Positions 1 to 10,821 of a stretch of 60,978 nt of DNA are shown one piece after another (the stretch's first letter is position 1; each line of letters opens with the position of its first letter). This DNA is from Tetmemena sp. SeJ-2015 (Eukaryota; Ciliophora; Spirotrichea; Sporadotrichida; Oxytrichidae). The position numbers and the translations under genes were made by a program. The stretch spans positions 1-60,978 of the forward strand of contig JAJKFJ010022191.1 of the NCBI GenBank assembly GCA_027382625.1, in the 5' to 3' direction. Below the pieces are notes generated by a model. It did no database searches and was not told the origin of the DNA. It saw only the letters and a list, made by a program, of their open reading frames with translations.

Positions 1-1438
1 GAACCCTCTCTGTCTGGGGATCCGAGACACTTGACTCTTCCGGCTCTCTCGTAGAACTGAGCGAGCTTGGCTCCGAGATAAGCGGGGTAACCAGAATCAG
101 CGGGCATTTCAGCGAGACGACCTGAGATTTCTCTCAAGGCCTCGGCCCAGCGGGAGGTAGAGTCAGCCATCATAGCTACGTTGAAACCCATATCACGGAA
201 GTACTCAGCAAGGGTGATACCTGTGTAAATGGAAGCCTCTCTGGCGGCGACGGGCATGTTTGAGGTGTTGGCCACCAAGCAAGTACGCTGCATGATATCG
301 TATAGAGACAAAATAAATGGAGAAACGCGATTGATCGTACTTCTTTCCGTTGATATCAATGGAGAGCTCAGGGAATTCCTGGAGCACCTCAGCCATTTCG
401 TTTCCTCTCTCTCCGCAACCGACGTAGATGATACACTCTGAGTTGGAGTACTTGGAAAGAGCCTGGGAGATGCAAGTCTTGCCGCAACCGAAGGCGCCTG
501 GAATAGCGCAGGTTCCTCCCTGCACGGTGGGGAAGAGGGCATCGAGGACTCTCTGTCCAGTGAGGAGGGGAGTTTTACCAGCGAGCTTCTCAGCGACGGG
601 TCTGGGCTGTCTGACGGGCCAGAAGTGACTCATGTTAACTTCTTTCTCCTTGTCTTCGAATTCGAGCACAACGACTGGCTGACTCACGGTGTATTGTCCC
701 TTGGGCATTAAACTATGACATTGGTTAGATGAACTTCTCTAATTTCGCGTGAGTAGTTTATTTCCTTGATGCGGCCATAGACCTTTGGTGGGAGCATGAT
801 TCTGTGCTCACTGAAGAGATCATTCTCAAACACGGAACCGATGTGATCACCTCCGGTGACGAGGTCTCCAACCTTGTACTTAGGGTTGGGGGTGTAGTCC
901 CAAGCCTTAATCTGATCTAGTGAGGGCACGTCGACACCTCTGGGTACGAAAACTGAGCCTGAGTTGTGGGCGATGGTCTCAAGGGGTCTCTGAATACCGT
1001 CAAAAATAGTCTTGAGGATACCTAATCAATAATTATTTAATAGAGCGAGATACTTACCGGGTCCCAACTCGACTGAGAGGGGGTTTCCAGTTCTGTAGAC
1101 GGGGTCGCCAACGGTCAAACCAGCTATAAACATGCGTTATCATTCAAGTGGTCTCCTTACAAGTATCTTCGTAGCACTGAATAGAAGCGGTGTCTCCCTC
1201 GAGCTTAATGATTTCTCCGACTAGTCTGTCCCAGCCAACCTTAACAAGTTCGTACATCTTTGATCCTGACATTTTCTCAGCGACGACCACTACAATTCAA
1301 TTAGAGCTCTGCGCTTTCAATCGTAGCGACCCCGCAGCAGGCAGGCCTCCTCTCTGGGAAGGGAATGAGAAACTTACATGGTCCAGCCACCTTGTAGATT
1401 CTACCGAATTTGCTCTCTGCTTGATCGTAGTCCTCCAT
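1..1438 (-). CDS. V-type proton ATPase catalytic subunit A (partial, 3' part outside window)
   Basis: Catalytic A subunit of the V1 head, which hydrolyses ATP to drive proton pumping into endomembrane compartments. Start ATG is at 1438 ([20 protein letters not shown]). The nucleotide-binding P-loop GAFGCGKT is intact, preceded by [13 protein letters not shown] and followed by [15 protein letters not shown] and [17 protein letters not shown], all typical of the family. GT-AG introns lie at 1290-1377, 1124-1160 and 1022-1057. A 37-nt insert (303-339) with a TACGAT pointer and a tiny 5-nt insert near 709-715 break the frame; removing both gives the usual family sequence ([13 protein letters not shown] and [12 protein letters not shown]). 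The gene runs off position 1 after CLGSPDREG, so roughly the C-terminal third is missing. UAR glutamine codons are rare here, as in many highly expressed ciliate genes. Confidence 0.96.
297..339. other. IES in V-ATPase A, pointer TACGAT
   Basis: Direct repeat ATCGTA (TACGAT on the coding strand) at 297-302 and 334-339 brackets an insert with no usable splice sites. Loss of 37 nt joins GGA AAG AAG to TAC GAT ATC ATG, giving [18 protein letters not shown], the normal V-ATPase A sequence. Confidence 0.9.
709..715. other. Micro-IES or indel in V-ATPase A, TA repeat
   Basis: The frame shifts between VHLTNVI and [11 protein letters not shown]. Deleting 5 nt between two TA dinucleotides restores a continuous sequence (LTNVIMPKGQYT) that matches the family. 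It could be a very short IES or a sequencing indel. Confidence 0.5.
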
Positions 1439-1988
1439 CTTCTCTCGCTTTATATGGATATCTTCGCTAATTAATAATTAATACAATGAGCGCTCTAAAT
1501 TAAAGACTATTTCTTATTAACTTGCCCAACACGCCCCACCACTCCACTCACAATATCATTTTAATATATCTTTCTTGCTCACACTCTTTTATTCCTCAGA
1601 TTCTTATTCATAGAGTATAATGCTTTACTATACTTTGTGCCTTCATTGTTAATGGTGTCAGAAATTCTTGAATTAGCGAAAATATTTATATATAAATAAG
1701 TTTAAATCAAATATAGCACCGACTTAAATAAAATAACAAAAATTATAAACTAAAAATAGGATCAATTTCTTATAGAATTAAAGTATATTATTTCAATTAA
1801 GAAAATTTTAATTATCCTCATTATTTTAATAATACAATGCTTATTTATTTTTTTGTATAGTAGACTTATAAAGCCATTATTCTGCGCAAATATAAGGCTT
1901 CTTCTTTTCTTTATAAAATTGAAAAATATAATCAAGATTCATACTAAAATAGAACTTCAGTGCTCAAATTCAAAGAGAATAAACAACA
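1439..1988. other. AT-rich intergenic spacer between divergent genes
   Basis: Divergent promoter region between V-ATPase A (-) and the HECT gene (+). It is AT-rich with short homopolymer runs; no conserved ORF or RNA gene was seen. Confidence 0.6.
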
Positions 1989-4800
1989 ATGGGAAACTGT
2001 TTATCTTAAAAATAGAAAGCAAAACAGCAGCAATAGCAAATCATGCAGCAATAATTCAAAACTTATTAACGTAATAGCAATAGGTCTTCAAGGAAAGAGA
2101 GCTACAGAGTCAGTGAAAATTAAAAAAATATCTTAAAGTCATATCTTATCTCTTATGTGATTTTTAAAATGACTTTGAAGTATAACTTGAGGAGCATGAG
2201 GGATAGAGTCAGCGCCCTCAGTCAGTGCCCTTAAGAGGCATTCTCAAGAGCAAGACAGACCTAAACAGAAATAGCGACCAAAATTCAATTCCATTTGAGA
2301 TCAATGCCAGCCAAGAAGTTAATCCAAACAGCAATAGTTAATCGCTTGTCGTACCTTAAGGCAGCAGAAGAAGTAACACGGGAATATAACTATTGGATTT
2401 CTATTCTCATGTATTTAAATCTATAGGGAATGAAAAGCAGAAGTAGACAAGCATCTAACTTATTTCAAAATGAGAACAATAGAAACTAGGATCTCTTCGT
2501 TATTCAAGAGGATACATAAAATTGTCTTTGATTACTCATGCTCTTCTGTTTTTTTTTAGGTGAGTGAGCCATCTAACTTGCACTCGACTGCTCATTTGAA
2601 TGCCACTCTGAACAGAAGATCCATCAACACTCAGAACAGGGGGAACTCTCACATGCATTTGAACAGTAATTCTAACATTATGGATAGCTTCGCAATCAGT
2701 AACAGAGGAGGTGCAGCTGGGGTGAGTGAAGAACAGAGAAGAGCCAGCAGCGGTATTTTCAGAAGAAATATCCTCAGTAATCAAAGAGATCAACCTGAAG
2801 AGCTTCCTCAGACTATTTCAAGCATAGACGAAGCCTCAAATGCATTTTAATTTCTCCAATATAAGATAATTCTTATGCATCTTTAGATCATGGTATAAAC
2901 AGAATGTTTGTGAGAGGAGATTAGCCAAGATCCGAGCCCTTCGATGTAGAGAGTTCTTCATTTAGCGATCACGAGAGCTTCGGTAATTCATCCATTGAGG
3001 AGGGTCTAATTCCTGAAGAGCACAATGTGCAAATACTCTGTCCCCTCTGTTCCACGATGCTCCGAGTGGCCATGAGTTCAAGTTCAGAGCAGGTAAGTGT
3101 CTCTATTCTGAATAAGGATTCTTCATTCTCAGTAGTGGCCTCTTATAAAGAGGCCTAATCATTTTCTGTTTGAATAATGTGTACTAAATTTTTATCAAAG
3201 TTGCTCCACCACTTGTACAACGAGTGCTAAGCGAGGCCCTCAGGCATTCAGAATCAAAATCCTCAGTTGCAAGGTAAGTAGACGAAATTATAAACTCTTA
3301 AATTAGTAACACACTCACTCTAATGCTTAGCTGCTTTTATTCAACTTTTGGTTTAGATGACGGCCTTAGGTGGGAGAAGCAAGTCTAGAAGGACGGGACT
3401 GTGAAGTGGGAGAAAAAGAAGCTGACCCAGAAACCCATCACAATCTAAAATCTGAAGTTACTCCCCCTCGCCAAAGCCAAAGCATTGCCTCTTGAATAGA
3501 AGAAGCAGTGGTTCGACATTAAGTGCCAGGAGAGGAGGATAAGCTTTTTCACGGACTCTATCACCCTGGTAATTCAGAGGGAGCATGTGCTTAGGGATTC
3601 ATTTGAGCAGTTTCGTACCACTGATGACTTCGATCTGCATAAGGAAATCAAGATTCACTACGTGGATGAGGTGGCTCAAGATGCTGGCGGCATCATGCGA
3701 GAGTGGATTACTGAGCTCACTAAAGACCTATTCTCTGAGAAGCAAGGTCTATTCAAGAGCGTCAAGACTCCACAAGGGCTGATCTATTTCCCTAACTCCA
3801 AGGCGAAGCATATGTATGGGCTTGCTGAGGCAAGAGATTACTTCAGATTTGCTGGATAGGTGCTCGCCAAGGCACTCTTCGAAAAGATTCCCGTTCTCCT
3901 CACTCTCAACAAACTATCATGCATACTAATTTGGGAGCATCTATCAATTAAAGCTTTAAACTTGTGTTGAGACAGTTGATCGGAAATCATTAGTCTGCAG
4001 CACAGATCAAGTTAGATGACTTGAAGCTGTACGACCCACAGATCTACAACTCAATCAAGTTCCTGTCCGAGGATCCAAGCGTGGACTTCAACTTGGATGA
4101 GTTCTACTTCACTATGATGTAAGATGACGGAGAGGAGGCTGAACTTTGCAAGGGCGGTAAGAATAAGAGAGTCACTGCAGCAAACAGGAAAGACTATGCA
4201 CAGAAAGTGGCTAAGTTTTACCTCTACAAGGATGTCAAAGAGGAAATCAAGCAATTGGAAATAAATGTAGACTTTCAATTATCACTTAGTTATAATTCAT
4301 CAAAGGATTCCATCAAGTGATTCCTTAAACTGTGCTGTCAGTGTTCGACGATGATGAACTAGAGTTTGTGATGAACGGTGTACCAGCCATAGATATCAAA
4401 GACTGGAAGTGTCACACTCTCTACAAGGGAGACTTTGAAACCCTAGGTGCGAATCACAAAGTAGTGCGATGGTTCTGGGAAGTCCTAGAGAAGCTGAATC
4501 AAGAGCAGCTTAGAAAGTTTTTACTCTTCTGCACAGGCAGCCCACGAGTCCCTATTGAAGGCTTCAAGTAAGTTAAAAGTGGCACTTAAATTCTATCTTA
4601 GGGGTTTGCAGAGCAATAGAAACAGAGTTTGCTTGTTCTAGCTACAGAGCGTGGCTTATGAAGACAGCAGGTTCTCTCTGATCAAAGCCCACACATGCTT
4701 TAACCGCTTGGACGTTCCTCAATTCCCAAACAAGAAGGAACTAGAGGCCAATATATTAGGTATACTCGAGCAAGAATAGTTCTTCTTTGATTTCGAGTGA
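1989..4800 (+). CDS. HECT-type E3 ubiquitin-protein ligase
   Basis: Accepts ubiquitin from an E2 on a HECT-domain cysteine and pass it to substrates. The chosen start gives MGNCLSQ, a possible N-myristoylation signal, followed by a Q/N/S-rich low-complexity region with many UAA/UAG glutamines. A short CPLCSTML stretch lies near 3045-3065. The HECT domain begins near 3350 (DDGLRWEKQVQKDG) and ends at TGA 4798-4800 (QFFFDFE). The catalytic cysteine is in HTCFNRLDVP; YDPQIYNSIKF and VFDDDELEFVMNG are also typical. Introns are seen at 3093-3200, 3274-3356 and 4568-4601, and probably 2499-2559. IESs with pointers TCTTA, GGGAAT, ATGCAT, AAACT and AATT must be removed for one open frame. No WW, C2 or RCC1 repeats were seen, so the subfamily is not assigned. 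Confidence 0.92.
2131..2155. other. IES in HECT gene, pointer TCTTA (three copies)
   Basis: TCTTA occurs at 2131-2135, 2144-2148 and 2151-2155. Removing 20 nt between the outer copies joins ENQKNIL to CDFQNDFEVQLEE in one frame. The inner pair sits in a longer repeat (ATATCTTA), but using it alone leads straight to TGA. Confidence 0.7.
2380..2431. other. IES in HECT gene, pointer GGGAAT
   Basis: GGGAAT at 2380-2385 and 2426-2431. Removal of 46 nt joins RRSNTG to MKSRSRQASNLF and restores the frame. Confidence 0.85.
2840..2880. other. IES in HECT gene, pointer ATGCAT
   Basis: ATGCAT at 2840-2845 and 2875-2880. Removal of 35 nt joins IDEASNA to SLDHGINRMFVRGD in one frame. Confidence 0.88.
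3911..3962. other. IES in HECT domain, pointer AAACT
   Basis: AAACT at 3911-3915 and 3958-3962. Removal of 47 nt gives VLLTLNKLVLRQLIGN, which fits the middle of the HECT domain; leaving it in gives a TGA. Confidence 0.9.
4277..4297. other. IES in HECT domain, pointer AATT (13-nt unique part)
   Basis: AATT at 4277-4280 and 4294-4297. Removing 17 nt gives QFIKGFHQVIPQ, the conserved helix before the C-lobe. One of the shortest inserts in the window. Confidence 0.78.
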
Positions 4801-5000
4801 CAACAAAGAAGTAGATGGAATTATTAGATATGAGGAGGAGAATGTTATTAGTGTAGCAATAACTTATCATATATGCTAGTTTTATAAGTTTAAGATAGAG
4901 TTAATTTATAATTTGTTTTAAAGAAATTAATTATATAGTGGGACTCTCTTTCATTTTAAATTAGAGATCTTTATCTGCATCTCTACTTCTTCATTGCTAA

Positions 5001-6695
5001 TCAAAAATGAAATATTATTTTTAAATTATATTTTTTTAAATCAACGATTTCTCCTTCTTCAATCTCACCATCAAAAAAATAAAAATTTAATTTAATCTTG
5101 ATTAAATTACATCTTCCCTCTCGATCTTGCTCTATTCATCTCCATCGTTTAACTTACTGTCAAGGTCATTATAATCACTCTGAATTAGTGCTGATCCAAG
5201 GCCTTAGACTGAAGCACCTTCACCCATTGCCATGTTACCTCCCATCAGTCCAGAACCACCAGTCTATAATAAACTCAAATAATAATCAAATATATTAAGA
5301 CAGTCATCTAATCGTCGTGGTGACCCTTTAACTTCTTGTGCTGATTAAGGCTTCCCTCGGTGCCATAGGATTTGCCACACTTGCAAACATATCTGCGCTC
5401 GATCTCATTCGCAGTCCTCCTGTATCTCTTCCTTCTATCGTACCCCATATTGCCTGAAAATTGGTTATCGTAGTCACTGCTAGAAATTGAGGACTTATCA
5501 ATTCCACCACCATTTGGGCCGCCTCCGTTTGTAGTACCTCTATCAAGCTCGTTTTTACCCAACCCTAAAAATTATGATGAAAGTAAGTGTGCTTACTTTG
5601 AGAGGGAGGTATTTGGGAATTTGTGATACTCCCCTCCTTGAGTGAGAACTACTGATTTTCAGATAGATTTAGCTGTTGTGGATTTTGTGAATCGAACTAT
5701 CTAAGATGCTACTTGGTCAGAGTGGATTTTATATCTGAGGAAGTCCATCTACTTGCTTAACGCTCTTCCCTTACTCAGGATTAGCAGAGGACTGATTATT
5801 AGCTGCAGCCTAAGAAGTGGCTCTTTGAGTGACGAAGGGCTGCTCTCTACTTGTTTGGAAAGGGTTAGGCTGGAAATGGAAGTGCGAAGAAGGAGTAGTT
5901 GGTAGCTGCGTTGTGATGATGGTTGGATGTGGTTAGTTGAAAGAGATAGCCAGGAGGTTGGCTCACAGATCCGGGATAGCCAGAGGAGACCTTGAAATAA
6001 TCCTATGGCCCTCTCTACTCTGCTTTCATAGCGGCTTGTCTCTATTCTTGAGCAGGTACCTCGAACTTGGATTTGATATACTTGTTCTCCAAGTCAATTC
6101 TCTTAACTTCATCATAAAAAATGAGACCATGCATTTTATGTTGGTATGATAAATTGAAGAATCAAGCAGAGCAAGATTAGCGATCTGAAGTAATTCAAAC
6201 TGCTTTTTGTAGTCCACACCGCCCTCCTGTGGTGGCACTAAAGATATTTAAGAATCCTATCTATCATCAATATCAACTAATCAACGACTTCTTCTAATCT
6301 TTACTTACAACTTGAAAGTGAGAAGCTCAAAACCTTATCTTGATAGACTTGCTGTGCCTTGAGAATCTTCTGTGTGGCTTCATCCTTTTACTAACTCATG
6401 GTGAACTCATCAACACTCCTGCCTTAGTTACGGAGGTATTTGAGTTGCTGCTTTATGATTGGGAGGTAGAGTGAGTCCAAACTTTCTGAGAACCTGATCC
6501 TTGGATCCATGCAGTGAAGCAAGTGCGCATGGAAATTGTTCTGTAGTAGGTGTTGCTATTGGGAAGAAGAGGTCTCGATTCCGAAGATCGACGTGGAAAC
6601 ATTTAATAAGAAATATAATTGAACTTAATAGAAGGGTACTGATTAAGTTTCTCGCCCTCCTTGAGCAAAGTAAGTTGGTCCTTTTTCTCTTCCAT
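5001..6695 (-). CDS. C2H2 zinc-finger protein, probable nuclear factor
   Basis: Start ATG at 6695 (MEEKKDQLTLLKEGEKLNQ). One zinc finger lies near 5310-5390: YVCKCGKSYGTEGSLNQHKK then LKGHH, giving C-x-C and H-x5-H spacing. It is preceded by a basic stretch (RRKRYRRTANEIERR). Upstream are a helical segment (MDPRIRFSESLDSLYLP, IIKQQLKYLR, GRSVDEFTM) that looks conserved but that I cannot name, and a P/Q/N-rich middle. The tail is acidic (IEREDGEIEEGEIVDL). IESs with pointers TGAT (6111-6164), GACTG (5260-5305) and GATG (5069-5113) were resolved. A GT-AG intron lies just upstream of GKNELDRG near 5565-5600. Other borders at the 5' end are unresolved. A DNA- or RNA-binding role is inferred from the finger only. 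Confidence 0.72.
5069..5113. other. IES in zinc-finger gene, pointer GATG
   Basis: CATC at 5069-5072 and 5110-5113. Removal of 41 nt gives the acidic tail KIEREDGEIEEGEIVD. Confidence 0.72.
5260..5305. other. IES in zinc-finger gene, pointer GACTG
   Basis: CAGTC (GACTG on the coding strand) at 5260-5264 and 5301-5305. Removal of 41 nt joins GHHDDQMT to GGSGLMGGNMAMGEG; otherwise the frame stops at a TGA. Confidence 0.85.
6111..6164. other. IES in zinc-finger gene, pointer TGAT
   Basis: ATCA (TGAT on the coding strand) at 6111-6114 and 6161-6164. Removal of 50 nt joins LLQIANLALLD to EVKRIDLENKYIK, one continuous helix. Confidence 0.85.
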
Positions 6696-6821
6696 AGATT
6701 AAGCGCTCAAAATTTATAATTAATATGCTCTTCAACTATAACACTCACTCACTTCCACAAAGAATTCTACTCATTAGAGGTAATTCGATTATAACTTTAT
6801 AAAATCTGAATTTAAATTTAA

Positions 6822-7717
6822 ATGAAACAAAGCGATCAAGACTGTGCCGACCACCCGAGCTCCCTATCCAAACAGCACTCTGCTAACTAGAGAGTGAACT
6901 ATGAAGGCCCTTCAGCTTAGAATGAGCAGGCATAGCAAAACTAATTCTATCTCAAGCCATCCTAACAAAATTCCAACAATGTAAGTTAAGAGAAAGGTCT
7001 TAATTAAAACTTATAGGTGTCTAGCTCAACTGCAATCGACACTTCTTTCGGAGGAAACAGCACTAACCCTCTTGACACACCTAGCAGTAAGGTTTATAAA
7101 GATTAAGTTTAAATGTGCTCTATAGGGATGTAGAGTTCATCTAAGAAGAGAGTCTCTGGCGCTTAGTATGACTCATCTTTTAATGTGAGCTTCAACAACG
7201 GAGTTTAAAACTCCACACCCTCACAAACTCAAGGCGCGGGTAATCGCTCCCCTTAATCTTAGTTTGGCAACTTTACAAACTCTTAGGCTCTTGACATCAC
7301 TCAGCTGGACTTCGCCTCTCTGTAAATCAATTCAAATCTCTTAAGACTTTCTTGCTAGAAATGTGGACGATGCTGAAGCTAAGGTGAAGCTGCAGCAGAA
7401 CTACATCTCTCTCCTCAGGAATGCACTCATTGAGACCACTACTCAAAATGAATAAGTAAAACTCTTAAAAAGTGTTCATTTCTTTTTCTAGCTTTGGGAA
7501 AGAGTGAGAGCTCTGGAACTTGACTCTACTCAGAAAGATCGAGAGATTCAACAGAAAGACCAAGCTATAGCATCAAACATAAATATGATTAAATAGGATG
7601 GGTGATTATTTAGCAGAGTTGGCTGCTGCACTCGACAATTTGATGAACGGCGATTTGATGGAGGCAATCAGTGAAATGCCCGATCCTCCCTCTCATCTCG
7701 ATCAACTTCAAGACTGA
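6822..7717 (+). CDS. Small coiled-coil protein of unknown function
   Basis: Start ATG 6822 (MKQSDQDCADHPSSLSKQHS). The first half is S/N/Q-rich. The second half is a charged helix (DDAEAKVKLQQNYISLLRNA, QLWERVRALELDSTQKDREI) likely to form a coiled coil, and the end is acidic (EAISEMPDPPSHLDQLQD, TGA 7715-7717). Four GT-AG introns fit well: 6982-7017, 7087-7125, 7322-7358 and 7456-7491. A frame change near 7600-7615 is not resolved and may be a short IES. I do not recognise the family. Confidence 0.65.
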
Positions 7718-8059
7718 TCAAAACCAGTCATAGCTAAATTTTTATAATCAAAATATGAAATAGATCATTCAGTCACTATTATTAAGTCCACCTAATGTAG
7801 CTATAAACTTTGAAAACTCCTACTAATTTATCATCACGACCTTCAAAATTGCCACTTTGAAACGAACACTTAATTTAACAAATTAATTTATTTCTTGACC
7901 CCACATAATTCATTCATTCATTCACACACACACCACATTTATATTAAAATGTATCTTGCAATTCTGAGTAGAGGTGGGGGTGTGGGTGGATGGTAGTCTA
8001 ATAAATATAAGAGATTTTTATTAAATATATTCCATTATTTAAGTTTATAAATTTGAAGA

Positions 8060-8613
8060 ATGAAACATCTTGCTGCTTACGCTCTCCTCGTCCTCGCCGG
8101 CAACCAGAACCCCAGTAAGATCCACAACCCCACTCTCAAACCCCCAAACTCAAGCTCACTCAGGATCCTCGCAAGAGGGTCTTGAGAAGCTTTAATTTGA
8201 GGACTCAAGAAGCTTTTACTGCCTAAGATCGCTTACTTAATCCCTAATTTAGCTGCCGATGATGTCAACAAGCTCCTCAAGGAAGTCGGTGTCCAATCCA
8301 CCAAGGAAGACTTAGACTCTTCAAAAAATGCCACGCTTCAGTTTTAAAGTCTTCTTAATTTTGCAGACTCTATGATCTCCGCTCTGTCTGGAAAGAAATT
8401 ACACGAATTGGTTAGAGAAGGATCCTCCAAGCTCGCCCAGGTCTCATCCGGCGCTGCTGGTAAGAACACCCCCCATCCCTCTTAATCATTTGTTTAGTTG
8501 CCTCCGCCCCCGTTGCCGTTGCTGCCACCGCAGCCCCCGCCAAGGTTGAGGAAAAGAAGAAGGAAGAAGAGGCTGATGTTGATATGGGAGGTCTCTTCGG
8601 AGATGACTATTGA
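8060..8613 (+). CDS. 60S acidic ribosomal protein P2
   Basis: Stalk protein of the large ribosomal subunit that recruits translation GTPases. MKHLAAYALLVLAGNQNP is the P2 N-terminus, followed by TADDVNKLLKEVGV, DSMISALSGKKLHELV, an alanine-rich hinge and an acidic tail (EEKKKEEEADVDMGGLFGDD then Tyr-stop). The tail differs from the usual MGFGLFD ending of animals. Introns at 8115-8252 and 8460-8497 are GT-AG. A 51-nt in-frame IES with pointer GACTCT (8315-8371) interrupts the helical domain. The upstream region is AT-rich. Confidence 0.95.
8315..8371. other. In-frame IES in P2, pointer GACTCT
   Basis: GACTCT at 8315-8320 and 8366-8371. Removal of 51 nt joins STKEDL to DSMISALSG, matching P2 without insertion. 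The insert has no in-frame TGA, so its retention would add 17 residues rather than stop translation. Confidence 0.88.
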
Positions 8614-9071
8614 GGAATCAGAGTAGCGACTTCGCAGCGGAAGAGTAATCAGAAGCTGCCAGTACACACGCTCTTAACAACCTTAATCTTGCTTTCAATA
8701 ATATCTTTATAACTCAACTCCCTATTTAATAAGTTATTATCTCTAGCAAAATTATTTCCTACACCCCCGCATCTCTTATCCTCTATTTATTTCAGACTCT
8801 TAATTTTCCCGACTGATAGATAATATTCTCTTCGAGATATTAAAGAGAGTGAAAGTTGAAATTTACAACTAAAAAAATTATTTTTTCAAGTATCAGAGTT
8901 GATTAATCTAAGAATTTAAGCATGATTTGATGCATTATTCTTAACCTTGACACATATAGCAGCATTTTGGGATTATTATAGATGAAATAATGAGGAAAAG
9001 TACTTGAAGGGAAGTGCTGAGGGTGAGAATGAGCATCGTTATTTGATGTGGTTTATAATTTAATTAATCCG
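8614..9071. other. AT-rich intergenic spacer
   Basis: Between P2 and the phosphotransferase gene. AT-rich, with no conserved ORF, tRNA or repeat seen. Confidence 0.55.
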
Positions 9072-10518
9072 ATGGCACTCATTTTAACCGCTGATGAACT
9101 TTCAAATATGAAAGACTCAAAATTAAATAAGCATAGTTTATGAGAATGCTCTACTCATCTATTTTTTAGACTACAAGCACCAGGCAGACAAGACAACTAT
9201 GGAGACTTACTACGTTAATCACTCTGCTAGTGCCAGTTGAATGCGCCATTCCTAGGAGGTGGTCTGCCAACACAGTCACCCTATTAGGATAGGTGCCTAT
9301 CCTCCTTGTCAATTTTTATCTCTGGAGCTATTCACTCAAGTTCATAAGTAATTCTAAACATATACCTTTCATTTACAGTTCCAAGGTGTAGATAATAGTG
9401 CGTTCGTAATTTTTGCCATTGCTCTCTAATGGTTCTCTCTGTTTGACGTCATGGACGGCATGCGAGCCAGAAGACTCAAATGTGGCTCCCCACTAGGAAG
9501 AATCATAGATGAGGCTTTGGATTAAGTATCGTATGCTTGCGCTGGAAGTTACAAACTGATATTATAATAATTTATGTAAAGTGCTATAGGCTACATGCTG
9601 AAGCTGGACTCACCGGTGTGGATGCTTGGAATCTCACTAATAAATGTGCCTTTCTACAGCATGGAGATTAGACACACTGTTTGCAGGCACTTCAAGATGA
9701 TCATTGGAGAAGTAGGCCCCGTTGAAATGGAGCTCGTATTCACACTCATTTAAAAAAGAAAATCATAACTTATATTTGACTACTCATTTTCGGCTTGTCA
9801 GGCGGATACTTTGGAGTTGAGGTCTATGACAGAGAATTCAATGAACTGATAGGCACCGACTACTCATTCCTAAAAGGATTTCAGCTAAAGCACGTTATCT
9901 CGCTTTTAACCATCCTACTCATGACCGTATTTGCCATCGATAATTTGCAAGACGCTTTAAAAACCAACGGCAAGGAGACCTTCAGACTCTTCGTCCCAGT
10001 ATTTAAATTCATCATATACACAACTACTCCTATTTCTTATTTATCTATTTGTGCTAATCAGTTTTGCTCAGATTGCTGCTGGCCTGCCCTCCTTCAAAGA
10101 GCAACCTGCGGTGGTATACTTCCAGTACCAGATGATATTTGCAATAATCATTCTTAAGTTGATGCTGCTCAATATGGCAAACCGCCCCTTCACTCAGTTC
10201 AACTCTCAATACATCTATACCAACTTTTAATTTCATGATTGCACTTTATATCTATGCACTGCTCCCTATTATAATGTACTAAGTGGTTGGTATCTCTGAC
10301 ACACTTGAGATCTATCTAACCAGAGCTTGCACTTTCATGGCATTTGCTGAGTTCTATGCTCACATAGCATATATATTAATATTGAATCTATGCTTCAATC
10401 TTTCAAATTTCGAAACAGTACGTCGCTAGAGAGAGAATCTCCTTCTTTACACTTCCAGTTGATGAGAAGCAAGATTAATTTATATATCCACACTTAATGA
10501 TTATGTTTTAAGATTGAC
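9072..10518 (+). CDS. CDP-alcohol phosphatidyltransferase (choline/ethanolamine phosphotransferase type)
   Basis: Final step of the Kennedy pathway: moves phosphocholine or phosphoethanolamine from its CDP form to diacylglycerol in the ER membrane. The motif DG-x2-AR-x8-G-x3-D-x3-D is complete as DGMRARRLKCGSPLGRIIDE followed by ALD. It starts MALILTADELSNMKDSKLN; several hydrophobic segments follow (HVISLLTILLMTVFAI, ISFAQIAAGL, FMAFAEFYAHIAYIL). Intron 9136-9169; IESs with pointers AGTTC (9339-9381) and CTCATTT (9745-9789). A short TATTT repeat near 10030-10045 also needs a 7-nt loss. Two frames near the 3' end are possible, so the stop (about 10463 or 10516-10518) is uncertain. Substrate choice between choline and ethanolamine cannot be read from the sequence. 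Confidence 0.9.
9339..9381. other. IES in phosphotransferase gene, pointer AGTTC
   Basis: AGTTC at 9339-9343 and 9377-9381. Removal of 38 nt joins SYSLK to FQGVDNSAFVIFAIAL. A GT-AG reading of the same stretch gives the wrong phase. Confidence 0.85.
9745..9789. other. IES in phosphotransferase gene, pointer CTCATTT
   Basis: CTCATTT at 9745-9751 and 9783-9789. Removal of 38 nt gives EMELVFTLIFGLSGGYFGVE, the expected membrane segment. Confidence 0.9.
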
Positions 10519-10821
10519 TCTTGATTCAATGTAAGAATGTAAAAAGATAAAACGATAGTCACAAAACCTTATTTAAAAATTTTAAACTTCTAATTCAAAC
10601 ATGAATCAAGTTGCAAGAGATTCAAAGAAAATCTGTTTCCTTTTACTAATAAATGTTAAGTTTAAACATGACATCGAATTCCTTATCCAGTGAAATAGTG
10701 AAATAATTTAGGTGAAGTAAAAAAGGTTTAGACGCTAATAAAAGCCAGATTATAAATGTCAATGGAATAAAAAATCTTGCAGTTTCATTAGAGAGAGGGC
10801 ATCTAATCTAATTTCAGGAAT

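Noticed and set aside
428..628. Plus-strand open frames over V-ATPase A and similar antisense frames elsewhere (1190-1474, 5098-5298, 27715-28090, 46141-46603)
   Set aside because: They are shadows of conserved genes on the opposite strand; the residues they encode have no family features.
9339..9381. GT-AG intron from 9347 to 9378 in the phosphotransferase gene
   Set aside because: Splice sites look plausible, but the join is out of frame; only the AGTTC pointer deletion gives the conserved sequence.
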